Part shown: positions 8,569-16,706 of the stretch, in pieces
How positions within the stretch are numbered: position 1 is the first letter of the stretch
How the letters are laid out: each line of letters begins with the position of its first letter
DNA from: JAIBJN01 sp035461525
Lineage (GTDB): Bacteria; Actinomycetota; Thermoleophilia; Gaiellales; Gaiellaceae
DNA length: 46,154 nucleotides
Assembly (NCBI GenBank): GCA_035461525.1
Contig: DATHVD010000104.1
Location: 1-46,154 of the forward strand
Reading direction: 5' to 3'
The notes under the pieces: generated by a model
The model's database searches: none
Told to the model about the DNA's origin: nothing
The model's input: only the letters and a program-made list of their open reading frames with translations
Translations under genes and position numbers: made by a program

Positions 8569-9147
8569 TTGGGGATCCGCAACGTCCTCTTCGGGCGCAA
8601 CCGCCTCAAGGGCGCGAAGCTCGACAAGCTCTTCGCGCTCTCGACCGCGCGGATCACGCTCGAGGCCGAGCTGCACCTGCGCCCCGCCGGGGTCGCGGCG
8701 GTCGTCTTCAAGCCGCTCTCGGCGGGCGAGTTCATGCGCGCCGAGCAGGACCTGGACGAGCTCCTCGGCGTCGCGGCCCAGTCCTCCGGCGCGGAGGTGA
8801 GGCGGCGCCAGGACTCCTTCGGCTACCAGTGGATCGTCGTCCGCGACCGCGACTTCGAGGACCTCGTCACGGCCGTCCACCTCGTGTCGAGCGAGCTCTC
8901 CTCGCGAGGGTTCGGTGAGCAGCTCCTCGCCGCCCTCTTCGCCTTCGAGGACCGGCGCGAGGAGCGGGGCGTCTACCTCGTCTACGGCTTCAAGCGCGGC
9001 GCGTTCTGGCCCTTCGTCCCCACGGGAGAGGGCCAGGAGCGCGACAACGCGGCCGAGCTCCGGCTCCGGAACGAGGTCGGCAAGGAGCTCCCGATCGAGC
9101 CCGATCTCTCCCGCTGGCTCGGGCTCTTCGACGCGCCGCTCGACTGA
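8569..9147 (+). CDS. pspAB: PspA-associated protein PspAB
   Basis: A 192-residue soluble protein that I recognise as the actinobacterial PspAB family: LFGRNRLKGAKLDKLFAL at the start, DSFGYQWIVVRD in the middle, and YLYGFKRG-like plus FWPFVPTG and IEPDLSRWLGL near the end. The family is linked to PspA and HtpX by gene neighbourhood and thought to belong to the phage-shock-type membrane stress response; its biochemical role is unknown. It starts with TTG 3 nt after the htpX stop, with no clear Shine-Dalgarno sequence, so translation probably depends on htpX. Confidence 0.88.
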   Translation: MGIRNVLFGRNRLKGAKLDKLFALSTARITLEAELHLRPAGVAAVVFKPLSAGEFMRAEQDLDELLGVAAQSSGAEVRRRQDSFGYQWIVVRDRDFEDLVTAVHLVSSELSSRGFGEQLLAALFAFEDRREERGVYLVYGFKRGAFWPFVPTGEGQERDNAAELRLRNEVGKELPIEPDLSRWLGLFDAPLD

Positions 9148-9196
9148 GCGAGGTCGACCGGACTCAAGGCCGGAGGGCTCACGTAGGGTGGAGAGG

Positions 9197-9853
9197 ATGC
9201 GCCGGCTCGCCGCGCTCGTCGCCCTCGCCGCCCTCGTCTCGGCGCCCGCCGTCGGGACCAGGCCCGCCATCTCCGTCCACGCGGACGCGTTCGAGCCGCC
9301 CCGCGCGGCGCCGGGCATCTCTCCCGGCGCGGCCGGGGAGCTCCGCGTCGTTCCGGGCCGGAGCGCTCGTTCCGGTGCGGGCCCCGTGCTCCGGTACGCG
9401 GTCGAGGTCGAGGGAGGCCTGCGCGTCGATCCGGGCGGCTTCGCGCTCCGGGTGGACGAGGTGCTCGCCCACCCGCGCGGCTGGGGCGGGACGGACCGCG
9501 TCTCGTTCAGGCGCGTCTCCTCCGGCCCGTTCGACTTCCGCGTCACGCTGGCGAGCCCGGAGACGACCGACCGCCTCTGCGCGCCGCTCGAGACGAGGGC
9601 GCGCCTCTCCTGTGCGCGCGACGGCCGCGCCGTGCTGAACGCGCTCCGGTGGGAGCAGGGCGCGCAGGCGTTCGGCGGCGACCTCGCCCGCTACCGCGCC
9701 TACCTCGTCAACCACGAGGTCGGCCACCTTCTCGGCCATGGGCACCGCGGCTGCCCGGCGCCGGGCGTGCGGGCGCCCGTGATGATGCAGCAGACGAAGG
9801 GCGTCGGCGCCTGCCGCGCGAACCCGTTGCCGCTCCAGTGGGAGCGGGGCTAG
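9197..9853 (+). CDS. DUF3152 exported metalloprotease-like protein
   Basis: A 218-residue protein with a signal peptide (MRRLAALVALAALVSAPAVG) and a DUF3152 domain. The motif HEVGHLLGHGH at about 173-183 is a metzincin-type HExxHxxGxxH zinc site, followed by GCPAPG and APVMMQQTKG, which suits the methionine turn of that clan. Four or more cysteines suggest extracytoplasmic disulfides. The family is common in actinobacteria and its substrate is unknown. The ATG at 9197 has GGGTGGAGAGG directly upstream; a TAGGGT hexamer also precedes it by 7 nt. It lies between pspAB and the convergent pspAA. Confidence 0.88.
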   Translation: MRRLAALVALAALVSAPAVGTRPAISVHADAFEPPRAAPGISPGAAGELRVVPGRSARSGAGPVLRYAVEVEGGLRVDPGGFALRVDEVLAHPRGWGGTDRVSFRRVSSGPFDFRVTLASPETTDRLCAPLETRARLSCARDGRAVLNALRWEQGAQAFGGDLARYRAYLVNHEVGHLLGHGHRGCPAPGVRAPVMMQQTKGVGACRANPLPLQWERG

Positions 9854-9861
9854 CCGAAGCT

Positions 9862-9886
9862 CCTAGGCAACAGTCTGTTGCCAGGG
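9862..9886. terminator. Hairpin between convergent genes
   Basis: GGCAACA (9866-9872), loop GTC, TGTTGCC (9876-9882), extended by CCT/GGG across an A-A mismatch. It sits between the convergent DUF3152 and pspAA genes and could end transcription from both sides. There is no long T-tract. Confidence 0.5.
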
Positions 9887-9944
9887 GGTCGCGCCGGTCG
9901 CAGAGGAAGCGCGTCCTCCCGAAACCGCGCGCTCGGGCCGGCGA

Positions 9945-10232
9945 CTACGCGGGCGGGTCGGGGACGAGGCCGTCCTCGGAGAAGAGGCGCTTCGTCTCGT
10001 CGAGCGTCAGGTCGCTCGGCGGGATCAGCGCGTCCGACGGGTGGAGCTCCTCGTCCGGCAGCCGCTCGCCCTCGCTCTGGACGAGCTTCCACATCTCCTC
10101 GAGCACCGCGTCGAGCCCGGCCTCGTCGCCGGCGTCGGCGGCGGCCTGCGCCCGGTCGTCCAGCTCGTTGAGCTTGCCGAGGAGGTCGTCGCTCGCCCGG
10201 TACTGCCCCTCGCCCATCAGCCTGACGATCAC
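9945..10232 (-). CDS. pspAA: PspA-associated protein PspAA
   Basis: A 95-residue acidic protein matching the actinobacterial PspAA family: begins VIVRLMGEGQYRA, then LNELDDRAQAA, with HPSDALIPPSDLTLDE and a C-terminal FSEDGLVPD. PspAA is encoded next to PspA and thought to take part in PspA-dependent membrane maintenance. It starts with GTG overlapping the pspA stop (GTGA), so it is translationally coupled and second in a two-gene operon. Confidence 0.92.
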   Translation of the reverse strand: MIVRLMGEGQYRASDDLLGKLNELDDRAQAAADAGDEAGLDAVLEEMWKLVQSEGERLPDEELHPSDALIPPSDLTLDETKRLFSEDGLVPDPPA

Positions 10233-10957
10233 TGCTCCAGCTCCTTCTTCGCCTCGCCGGCCTCGAGCTCGCCCTTGAGCCGCGCGAGCTCCTCGTCGAC
10301 CTGGCTCTGCGCGGTGAGCTGCGCGAGCTCGCGCTCGACGGCCGTCTCGCCAGTCGTAAAGTCCTCCAGTGTCCCCGCCTCGACGAGCTCGTCGACCGCG
10401 GCGGCGCGCGCCTGCATCTGCTCGGTCTTGTCCTTGGCGCGCTGGATGGCGAGCCCGGTGTCGGCCATCTCCTCGCCGATCCCGCTCGCCGCCTCGCCGA
10501 TCCGCGTCTGGGCCTCGGCGGCGGAGTACTGGGCCTTGATGACCTCCTTCTGGCTCCGGAACGCCTCGACCTTCGTGGAGAGTCGCTTCTCGTTGGCGAT
10601 CAGCTTCTCCTGCTGGGCCTCGAGCCCGGCGACCTGCTCGTCGAGGCCCTGGAGCTGCTGCTGGGCGAAGGCCTTGCGCTCGAGGGCGGCGCGGGCGAGG
10701 TCCTCCCGGCCGGCGGCGAGCGCCCTGCGCGCCTGCTCGTCGAGCTTCGGCAGCTCCGCCTCGAGCTTCTGCGACTGGAGCTCGAGTCGCTTCTTCGCCG
10801 TCACGACGTCGGCGACGCCCTTCTTCACCTTCTGGAGCATCTCGAGCTGCTTCTCGTACGAGTAGTCGAGCGTGACCGAGGGATCCTCGGCGCGATCGAG
10901 GAGCTTCGAGATCCACGCCTTGACGACGTTCGACGTGCGGCTCATGAGGCCGGCCAT
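10229..10957 (-). CDS. pspA: PspA/IM30-family membrane-stress protein
   Basis: A 242-residue, almost wholly helical coiled-coil protein of the PspA/IM30/Vipp1 (ESCRT-III-like) family. It binds stressed cytoplasmic membrane and stabilises it. Landmarks are SRTSNVVKAWISKLLDRAEDP at the amphipathic N-terminus, SYEKQLEMLQKVKKGVADV, and Glu/Lys/Gln heptads to about 230. ATG at 10957 has GGGAGG about 9 nt upstream; an ATG at 10945 (MSRTS) is the alternative. It is divergent from an MBL hydrolase with a 47-bp gap and coupled to pspAA. Confidence 0.95.
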   Translation of the reverse strand: MAGLMSRTSNVVKAWISKLLDRAEDPSVTLDYSYEKQLEMLQKVKKGVADVVTAKKRLELQSQKLEAELPKLDEQARRALAAGREDLARAALERKAFAQQQLQGLDEQVAGLEAQQEKLIANEKRLSTKVEAFRSQKEVIKAQYSAAEAQTRIGEAASGIGEEMADTGLAIQRAKDKTEQMQARAAAVDELVEAGTLEDFTTGETAVERELAQLTAQSQVDEELARLKGELEAGEAKKELEQ

Positions 10958-11004
10958 GCGCTGATACCTCCCAGTCCGCTTCCGACTGGCATGCTACCGG
11001 CGCG

Positions 11005-11733
11005 GTGATCGTGGAGCGGAGCATGGATCCGCGGTGGCTCTCGAACGCGTACCTCGTCGCGGACCACTCCGGCGGATCGGCGGTCTTCATCGACTCAGGG
11101 GCTCCGCTCGAGCCGCTGCTGGCCGCCGTGGACCGGCTGGAGGTGGAGCCGACCCTCCTCCTGACGACGCACGGCGACGAGGATCACGTCTCCAACCACG
11201 CCTACCTCGCCGAGCGCTACGACCTGCGTGTCCTCGCCGCCCCGGAGGAGGAGATCGAGGGCGCGGAAGCGCTCGGCCACGGGGAGGTCGTGGAAGCCGG
11301 CGACCTCCGCATTCAGGCGCTGCGGACGCCGGGCCACACGCCCGGGATGCTCTCGTTCGTCGTCGACGGCGAGGCGGTCTTCACCGGCGACGCGCTCTTC
11401 GCGGGCTCGGTCGGCGGCACGCGCGAGGCCTTCGCCGACCTGCGCGCCTCCGTCCTGGACGTGCTCATGGCCCTCCCGCACGGCACGGCGGTCTACCCCG
11501 GCCACAGCGAGGAGACGACGATCGGGCGCGAGTGGGAGGACAACCCGTTCGTGCGCGTCTGGCGCGGCGTCGACCCCGAGGGCGGCGAGCAGTGCCGCGT
11601 CGACGGCGAGGAGGAGGCGACGCTCGTCGTCTGGGGCCGCGACTACGACGGCGGCGGCAAGGCCTGGGTCCGCTTCGCCGACGGCCGGGAGGCGATCGTC
11701 GGCGGGTCCCGCGTCGAGAGGGTGCCCAGGTGA
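11005..11733 (+). CDS. MBL-fold metallo-hydrolase
   Basis: A 242-residue metallo-beta-lactamase-fold hydrolase resembling glyoxalase II-like enzymes. The metal motif is THGDEDH (H56, D58, D60, H61), so the second His of the usual HxHxDH is Asp, as in some MBL subfamilies such as ComEC. Later ligands are H111 (TPGHTPG), D129 (FTGDALF) and the His of YPGHSEE. The C-terminal 50 residues form an unassigned extension. It starts with GTG and ends on GTGA, coupling it to the methyltransferase that follows. Substrate unknown. Confidence 0.87.
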   Translation: MIVERSMDPRWLSNAYLVADHSGGSAVFIDSGAPLEPLLAAVDRLEVEPTLLLTTHGDEDHVSNHAYLAERYDLRVLAAPEEEIEGAEALGHGEVVEAGDLRIQALRTPGHTPGMLSFVVDGEAVFTGDALFAGSVGGTREAFADLRASVLDVLMALPHGTAVYPGHSEETTIGREWEDNPFVRVWRGVDPEGGEQCRVDGEEEATLVVWGRDYDGGGKAWVRFADGREAIVGGSRVERVPR

Positions 11734-12377
11734 CGTTCATCGTCCCGGAGGAGATCGAGCGCTACGCGGAGAAGCACACGACGCCGCCCGGCGACCTCCT
11801 GCTCGGGCTCGCCGCCGAGACGCGGGAGACCCTCGACCGGCCGGAGATGCTCACGGGGACGATCGAGGGACGCTTGCTCGAGTTCCTCGTCTTCGCCCTC
11901 CGACCCCGGCGCGTCCTCGAGGTCGGCACCTACAGCGGCTACTCGGCGATCTCGATGGCGTCCGCGCTTCCGCCAGGCGGGCACATCGACACGTGCGAGG
12001 TCGAGGAGGCCCACGCGGAGATCGCACGGCGCTACCTCGATGAGGCCGGGTTCGCGGATCGCGTCACGGTCCACCTCGGGCCCGCGCTCGAGACCATCGC
12101 CCGGCTCGAGGGCGAGTTCGATCTCGTCTTCGTCGACGCCGACAAGCCCAACTACCCCTCCTACTACGACGCCTTGCTGCCACGCCTGGCCCGTGACGGT
12201 CTCATGGCCCTGGACAACACGCTCTGGTCGGGCCGCGTGCTCGCCCCGGAGGAGGACGACACGCCCGAGACGCGCGCGCTCGCCGCGCTGAACGACCGGA
12301 TCGCCTCGGATCCCGCCGTCGTCGCCGTGATGCTCACCGTGCGCGACGGCGTCACGCTCGTCCGCCGGGCCGGGTGA
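11730..12377 (+). CDS. Class I SAM-dependent O-methyltransferase (catechol/caffeoyl-CoA type)
   Basis: A 215-residue methyltransferase of the O-MT family 3 (COMT/CCoAOMT-like). The SAM site is EVGTYSGYSAISMA near 66-79. FVDADKPNY and LDNTLWSG are the metal/catalytic region of this family, which methylates vicinal hydroxyls with a divalent cation. Starts with GTG overlapping the TGA of the MBL gene, so the two are one operon. The acceptor is unknown. Confidence 0.9.
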   Translation: MTFIVPEEIERYAEKHTTPPGDLLLGLAAETRETLDRPEMLTGTIEGRLLEFLVFALRPRRVLEVGTYSGYSAISMASALPPGGHIDTCEVEEAHAEIARRYLDEAGFADRVTVHLGPALETIARLEGEFDLVFVDADKPNYPSYYDALLPRLARDGLMALDNTLWSGRVLAPEEDDTPETRALAALNDRIASDPAVVAVMLTVRDGVTLVRRAG

Positions 12378-12404
12378 CCGACGCCTCCCCCGGCGGCTCG
12401 CGCC

Positions 12405-13022
12405 TTACTGTTGGCTCTCGATCTCGTCCGCGATCCGACGGGCCCGCTCGAGCGCCCGCTGCAGGTCGTAGTGACCGTTCCCGGAGGCCTCGATGGCTCC
12501 CGGGAACGCGCGGTCGAAGATGTCCTCCTCGGGCGTCCCGGCGACGACCGCGCCGCCCGCGTCGGTCGCGTCGAGCGCCTGGAGGAGCAGGCGCTTCGCC
12601 TTCGCGAGGCGCGTGCAGGCGCGCTCGACGATCCTCGCCGCGGGCGCGTACCGACCGGGGTCTCCCGCGTCCTCCAGCATGCGCGGGCAGTCCGCGAAGA
12701 CGCGGGCGTCGCGCCGCATGGAGGCGTGCGTGACGATGCCGCCGAGCAGGATCTGGCGCTCGAGACGCTTCTCGTAGCGTTCGACCGAGCGGCGCCAGCG
12801 TCTCTCGACCGCGGTCACCGGAGGCTCCGTCGCCTCCTCCGTCGTGGCGATCTCCGTGCCCGTGGTCGCCGGCTCGGGAGCGCTGCTCGTCTGCCCCGGC
12901 GCCTCGTCCGCGGCGGGCGTTTCCGCCTCGCCGGACGAGCATGCGGCCGCCCCGAGGAGCGCGGCGGCGAGCACAGTTGCCGGGAGTGCCCGGGCCCTGC
13001 GCTGGAACCTGTCGTCTCTCAT
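12405..13022 (-). CDS. Putative lipoprotein of unknown function
   Basis: A 205-residue protein with an N-terminal signal and lipobox (LGAAAC at about 23-28), then a Thr/Glu/Pro/Ala-rich linker (29-70) and a basic helical domain (71-205) with several Cys and Arg. I do not recognise the family. The ATG at 13022 is chosen because TAGCGT (13035-13030) lies 7 nt upstream as a -10 and no Shine-Dalgarno sequence is present. Convergent with the O-methyltransferase. Confidence 0.7.
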   Translation of the reverse strand: MRDDRFQRRARALPATVLAAALLGAAACSSGEAETPAADEAPGQTSSAPEPATTGTEIATTEEATEPPVTAVERRWRRSVERYEKRLERQILLGGIVTHASMRRDARVFADCPRMLEDAGDPGRYAPAARIVERACTRLAKAKRLLLQALDATDAGGAVVAGTPEEDIFDRAFPGAIEASGNGHYDLQRALERARRIADEIESQQ

Positions 13023-13029
13023 GCGATCG

Positions 13030-13035
13030 ACGCTA
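13030..13035 (-). promoter_or_regulatory. -10 box TAGCGT, leaderless start
   Basis: TAGCGT on the minus strand ends 7 nt before the ATG at 13022, with no ribosome binding site between. Confidence 0.4.
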
Positions 13036-13155
13036 CGCCCGGACGCGCCGCTCGACATCGGTGCCGTCCCGGGCCCCGCCCCGGGGGTAGCCCCGGTCTT
13101 CGCCGCGCTCCATTGACTCGCCCCCGGCCGAGCGCTACCGTCCACTCCGGACGCG

Positions 13156-13186
13156 CACAAGTGACGCTTGTGACGTGGGTCCCACG
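13156..13186. promoter_or_regulatory. Two adjacent inverted repeats, possible operators
   Basis: CACAAG-TGACG-CTTGTG (13156-13172) is a perfect inverted repeat, followed 1 bp later by CGTGGG-T-CCCACG (13174-13186). Both lie 25-60 bp upstream of the E2-like gene start in the divergent intergenic region. They look like regulator binding sites. No regulator gene is adjacent. Confidence 0.45.
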
Positions 13187-13212
13187 CGGCCCACTGTCGA
13201 GGGTGGTGTGCG

Positions 13213-14037
13213 ATGCGAGCGGAAGGATGGCGCAAGGTGGCCTCCGCGACGTGGCGGGGCCCGCTCGACCCCCAGATCTACGGCGACCTGGAGATCGACG
13301 CGACCGAGCTGCTCGCCTTCGTCGAAGAGGCCCGGGCGGCGACCGGCGCCCGCGTCACCGTTACGCACCTCGTCGGGCGCGCGATCGCCCACGCCCTCGG
13401 CGAGAGCCCCGACCTCAACGTCCGCAAGCGCCGCGGCCGCTTCGTCCCGCGGGACACGGTGGCGATCTTCTTCGTCGTCTCCGTCGACGGCGGCAAGGAC
13501 CTCTCCGGCGTCCGCGTTCGCGACGCCGACACGAAGTCGGCGGTCGAGATCGCCGAGGAGCTCTCGGCCCGGGCCGCGAAGATCCGCACCGGCGACGACC
13601 GCGACTTCGGACGCTCGAAGCGGCTCCTCGCGCTGACGCCCGGGCCGGTCCTCCGCCTCGCTTTGCGGTTTGTGACGTGGCTGACCGCGGACGTCGGCGT
13701 CGACCTGCGCCGCTTCGGGCTCCCCGCCCACCCCTTCGGGAGCGCGCTCGTCACCTCGGTGGGCATGTTCGGCGTCCAACACGCGTACGCGCCGCTCTCG
13801 CCCTTCTACCGCGTCCCGTTCCTCGGCCTCGTCTCCGAGGTGACGCCGAAGCCCGTGGTCCGCGACGGCGAGGTCGTCGCTCGGCCCGTGCTGACGCTCT
13901 CGGCGACGATGGACCACCGCTACCTCGACGGCTCGCACGCCGCGAGGCTCGCGCGGAGCGTGCGCGCCTATCTCGAGGACCCGCGGGCGCACGAGCCGCC
14001 GCTCCCGCAGGTGCCGGTGCAGGCGGGGGAGCGATGA
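13213..14037 (+). CDS. E2-like 2-oxoacid dehydrogenase acyltransferase domain protein, no lipoyl domain
   Basis: A 274-residue protein corresponding only to the catalytic (CoA-acyltransferase) domain of E2 enzymes. THLVGRAIAHAL lies near 54-65. The C-terminal active-site motif is TMDHRYLDGSHAARL near 236-250, where the His acts as base. No lipoyl or E1/E3-binding domain is present, so it cannot act as a normal pyruvate-dehydrogenase E2. GGGTGG precedes the ATG. It overlaps the acyl-CoA synthetase start (ATGA), so the pair may transfer acyl groups from CoA to an unknown acceptor. Confidence 0.85.
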   Translation: MRAEGWRKVASATWRGPLDPQIYGDLEIDATELLAFVEEARAATGARVTVTHLVGRAIAHALGESPDLNVRKRRGRFVPRDTVAIFFVVSVDGGKDLSGVRVRDADTKSAVEIAEELSARAAKIRTGDDRDFGRSKRLLALTPGPVLRLALRFVTWLTADVGVDLRRFGLPAHPFGSALVTSVGMFGVQHAYAPLSPFYRVPFLGLVSEVTPKPVVRDGEVVARPVLTLSATMDHRYLDGSHAARLARSVRAYLEDPRAHEPPLPQVPVQAGER

Positions 14038-15749
14038 GCGCCGTCAGCGCCGCCGACCGGCCCTGGCTTCGCTTCTACGGCGACGTCCCGGAGACGATCG
14101 AGTATCCGGAGGTCACGCTTTACGAGGCCCTGATGGGGTCCGTGCGCCGGAACCACGACGCTACGGCCTACGATTTCCTGGGCGCCACGGCGACGTACCG
14201 CGAGCTCGGCGAGGCGGTCGACCGCTGCGCAGCGGCGCTCGCCTCGCTCGGCCTCGGCCGGGGTGACCGGATCACGATCTCGATGCCGACGTCGCCGCAG
14301 GGCGTGATCCCGGTCTACGCCGCCGCGAGGCTCGGCGCCGTCGCGTCCATGATCCACCCGCTCTCGACGCCGGCCGAGGTCGCCGGCTTTCTCAACCGCA
14401 GCAGCTCGCGGATCGCCGTCACCCTCGACGCGTTCTACCGGAGCTTCGCCGACATCGAGGAGCCGACGCCGCTCGAGCACCTCGTGCTCGCGCGGATCGC
14501 CGACGACCTCTCGCTCCCGAAGCGCGTCGGCTTCTGGGTGACGCGCGGGCGGAAGATTCCGCGCGTCCCGCCCGACCCGCGCGTTCGCTGGTGGTCGGAG
14601 CTCATGGCCGCCGAGCACCCGACGGCGCCGCAGCCGTCCGTGGGCCCGCACGAGCCGGCGGCGATCCTCTACTCGGGCGGGACGACCGGGGCGCCCAAGG
14701 GCATCGTCCTCTCGCACCGGAGCTTCGTCACCGAGGCGCTGCAGGTGCGGGCGTGGGTCGGCCTCGGCCCCGACGACACGATCCTCGCGGCGCTGCCGAT
14801 CTTCCACGGCTTCGGCCTCGCCGCGCTCGTGAACGCGGGCCTCCTGAGCGGCTGTCGGCTCCTCCTCGTGCCCATCTTCAGCCCCGAGTCGACCGCGGAG
14901 CTCCTGCGCAAGAAGCGGCCGACGCTGATCGCCGGCGTCCCGACGCTGTATGAGGCGCTGACGCGGAACCCGGCGCTACGGAAAGCGGACCTCTCCTCGC
15001 TGCGGGCGGCGTTCTCGGGGGCGGACTCGCTCCCGGAGCCCGTGCGCCTCGGCTTCGAGGAGCTCGTCGCCGAGCGCGGCGGGCGCGTACGGCTGCTCGA
15101 GGGCTACGGCCTCACCGAGGCCGTCACCGGGATCATGGGGATGCCGCTCGGCGAGTCGCGACCCGGCAGCATCGGCATCCCCTTCCCGGACATCCTCGTC
15201 TCCGTCTGCCGCGCCGGCGAGACCGAGGAGGTGCCCGTCGGCGAGGAGGGAGAGATCTGCGTCTCCGGCCCGCCGGTGATGCTCGGCTACCTCGACGACC
15301 CGAAAGCGACCGCCGCGGCCCTCCGCCTGCACCCGGACGGGCGCATCTGGCTTCACACCGGCGACATCGGGCGGATGGACGAGGACGGCTTCTTCTACTT
15401 CACCTCGCGCCTGAAGCGGATGATCAAGTCGTCCGGGTTCAACGTCTTCCCGGCGCAGGTCGAGACGGCGCTCTACGACCACCCGGCCGTGGCGGAGGCG
15501 TGCGTGATCGGCGTGCCCGACGCGTCGCAGGGGGAGCGGGTCGTCGCCGTCGTCGTCCCGCGCGAGCCGGACGCGGCCGGCGATGAGCTCGCGGGCGAGC
15601 TGATCGGCCACTGCCGCTTGCGCCTGATCAAGTGGTCGTGCCCGCGCGAGGTCGACTTCGCCGCCGAGCTGCCGCGGACGAAGGTGGGGAAGATCGACTT
15701 CACGACGATCCAGCGCGAGGCGACCGAACGGCGGGGGGCGGCAGTCTAG
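14034..15749 (+). CDS. Acyl-CoA synthetase / AMP-dependent ligase
   Basis: A 571-residue ANL-superfamily enzyme that activates a carboxylate as acyl-AMP and then acyl-CoA. Motifs are SGGTTGAPKGIVLSH (A3), GYGLTEAVTG (A5), HTGDIGRMDEDGFFYF (A7), the hinge SRLKRMIKSSGFNV (A8) and PRTKVGKIDF with the C-terminal catalytic Lys (A10). Size and motif order fit a long- or medium-chain fatty acyl-CoA ligase. Substrate cannot be read from sequence. Coupled to the E2-like gene by ATGA. Confidence 0.92.
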   Translation: MSAVSAADRPWLRFYGDVPETIEYPEVTLYEALMGSVRRNHDATAYDFLGATATYRELGEAVDRCAAALASLGLGRGDRITISMPTSPQGVIPVYAAARLGAVASMIHPLSTPAEVAGFLNRSSSRIAVTLDAFYRSFADIEEPTPLEHLVLARIADDLSLPKRVGFWVTRGRKIPRVPPDPRVRWWSELMAAEHPTAPQPSVGPHEPAAILYSGGTTGAPKGIVLSHRSFVTEALQVRAWVGLGPDDTILAALPIFHGFGLAALVNAGLLSGCRLLLVPIFSPESTAELLRKKRPTLIAGVPTLYEALTRNPALRKADLSSLRAAFSGADSLPEPVRLGFEELVAERGGRVRLLEGYGLTEAVTGIMGMPLGESRPGSIGIPFPDILVSVCRAGETEEVPVGEEGEICVSGPPVMLGYLDDPKATAAALRLHPDGRIWLHTGDIGRMDEDGFFYFTSRLKRMIKSSGFNVFPAQVETALYDHPAVAEACVIGVPDASQGERVVAVVVPREPDAAGDELAGELIGHCRLRLIKWSCPREVDFAAELPRTKVGKIDFTTIQREATERRGAAV

Positions 15750-15770
15750 GACGCGGCACCCTCGAACGGG

Positions 15771-16706
15771 CTAGGGCAGAACCGCCGCCTTGAGCAGGTC
15801 CGGCGGCGGGTCGGTGAAGAGGCCGGCGACCTCCTCGAGCGTCACCTGGTGCGTGACGAGCCGCTCCCACGGATAGGCGCCGCTGGCCAGGAAGGCGAGC
15901 GCGGCGCGCACCGTGCGCGGCGTGTGGTGGAACGCGCCGCGCAGCGTCAGCTCCTCGTAGTGGAGGCGGAAGGTGTCCACCGCCAGCTCGCGGCCGCCGA
16001 AGAAGAGGACGGTGCCGCCGGGGCGCACGATCTCGAGCGCGTCACGCCAGGCGTCCGCGGAGCCGACGGCCTCGAGGACGACGTCGGCGCCTGCGCCGTC
16101 TCCCGGCAGCGCCCCGAACTCCCGCGCCAGCTCGCGCCGCTCCGGGCGGCCGCCGACGGCAACCACCGTCGCTCCTGCGTCGCGCGCCGCCGCGCAGAGC
16201 ATGAGCCCGATCGGCCCGGGCCCGAGAACGGCCACCGTCTGACCCGGCTCCACCGTCGCGCGCTCGATCCCGTGCAGGCAGCACGCGAGCGGCTCCACCA
16301 ACGCCGCCACCTCGGGCGCGAGCCCTGCCGGGACGGGGAGGAGGTTGCGGCGCGCGATCCGCTCCGGGACGAGCACGAACTCCGCGTAGGCGCCGTTCAG
16401 GAACGGCCGCAGGTTTTTGCAGAGCGTCTCCTCCCCGCGGAGGCACGGCACGCACTCGCCGCACGGGGCCGAGTTCGCGGGCACGACGCGCCGGCCGGTG
16501 GCGACGTCGATCCCGCAGAGCTCGTGCCCGAACGGGCTCGGGGTCTCGGCGAGGAGGAGCGGGTGGCCGCGGCGGAAGGCCTTCGCGTCGGTGCCGTCCG
16601 TGAGCGCGACCTCCACCCTGACGAGCACCTCGCCGGGGCCGGGCTCGGGCCGGGGCACCTCCTCCACCCGCAGGTCGCCGGGGCCGTGGTAGAGGAGCGC
16701 CCTCAC
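15771..16706 (-). CDS. MDR-family zinc-type alcohol/polyol dehydrogenase, catalytic Cys replaced by Asp
   Basis: A 311-residue medium-chain dehydrogenase. The structural zinc loop is intact (four Cys in CGECVPCLRGEETLC). The NAD(P) fold shows VLGPGPIGLMLCAAARDAG. GHE is present. The first catalytic zinc ligand, normally Cys in a CGTD-type motif, is Asp here (ALTDGTDAK). Starts GTG overlapping the TGA of the upstream dehydrogenase (GTGA). A sugar or polyol oxidation role is plausible but unproven. Convergent with the acyl-CoA synthetase. Confidence 0.87.
   Translation of the reverse strand: MRALLYHGPGDLRVEEVPRPEPGPGEVLVRVEVALTDGTDAKAFRRGHPLLLAETPSPFGHELCGIDVATGRRVVPANSAPCGECVPCLRGEETLCKNLRPFLNGAYAEFVLVPERIARRNLLPVPAGLAPEVAALVEPLACCLHGIERATVEPGQTVAVLGPGPIGLMLCAAARDAGATVVAVGGRPERRELAREFGALPGDGAGADVVLEAVGSADAWRDALEIVRPGGTVLFFGGRELAVDTFRLHYEELTLRGAFHHTPRTVRAALAFLASGAYPWERLVTHQVTLEEVAGLFTDPPPDLLKAAVLP

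Noticed and set aside
6013..9546. A 1177-codon open frame on the minus strand
   Set aside because: It runs antisense to four well-supported genes (membrane protein, htpX, pspAB, DUF3152). Its composition (Arg/Glu/Asp/Gly runs) is that of a GC-rich shadow frame and it has no recognisable domain.
12411..14030. Long N-terminal extension of the acyl-CoA synthetase frame
   Set aside because: The extension is antisense to the lipoprotein and out of frame with the E2-like gene. The true start is the ATG at 14034 overlapping the E2-like stop.
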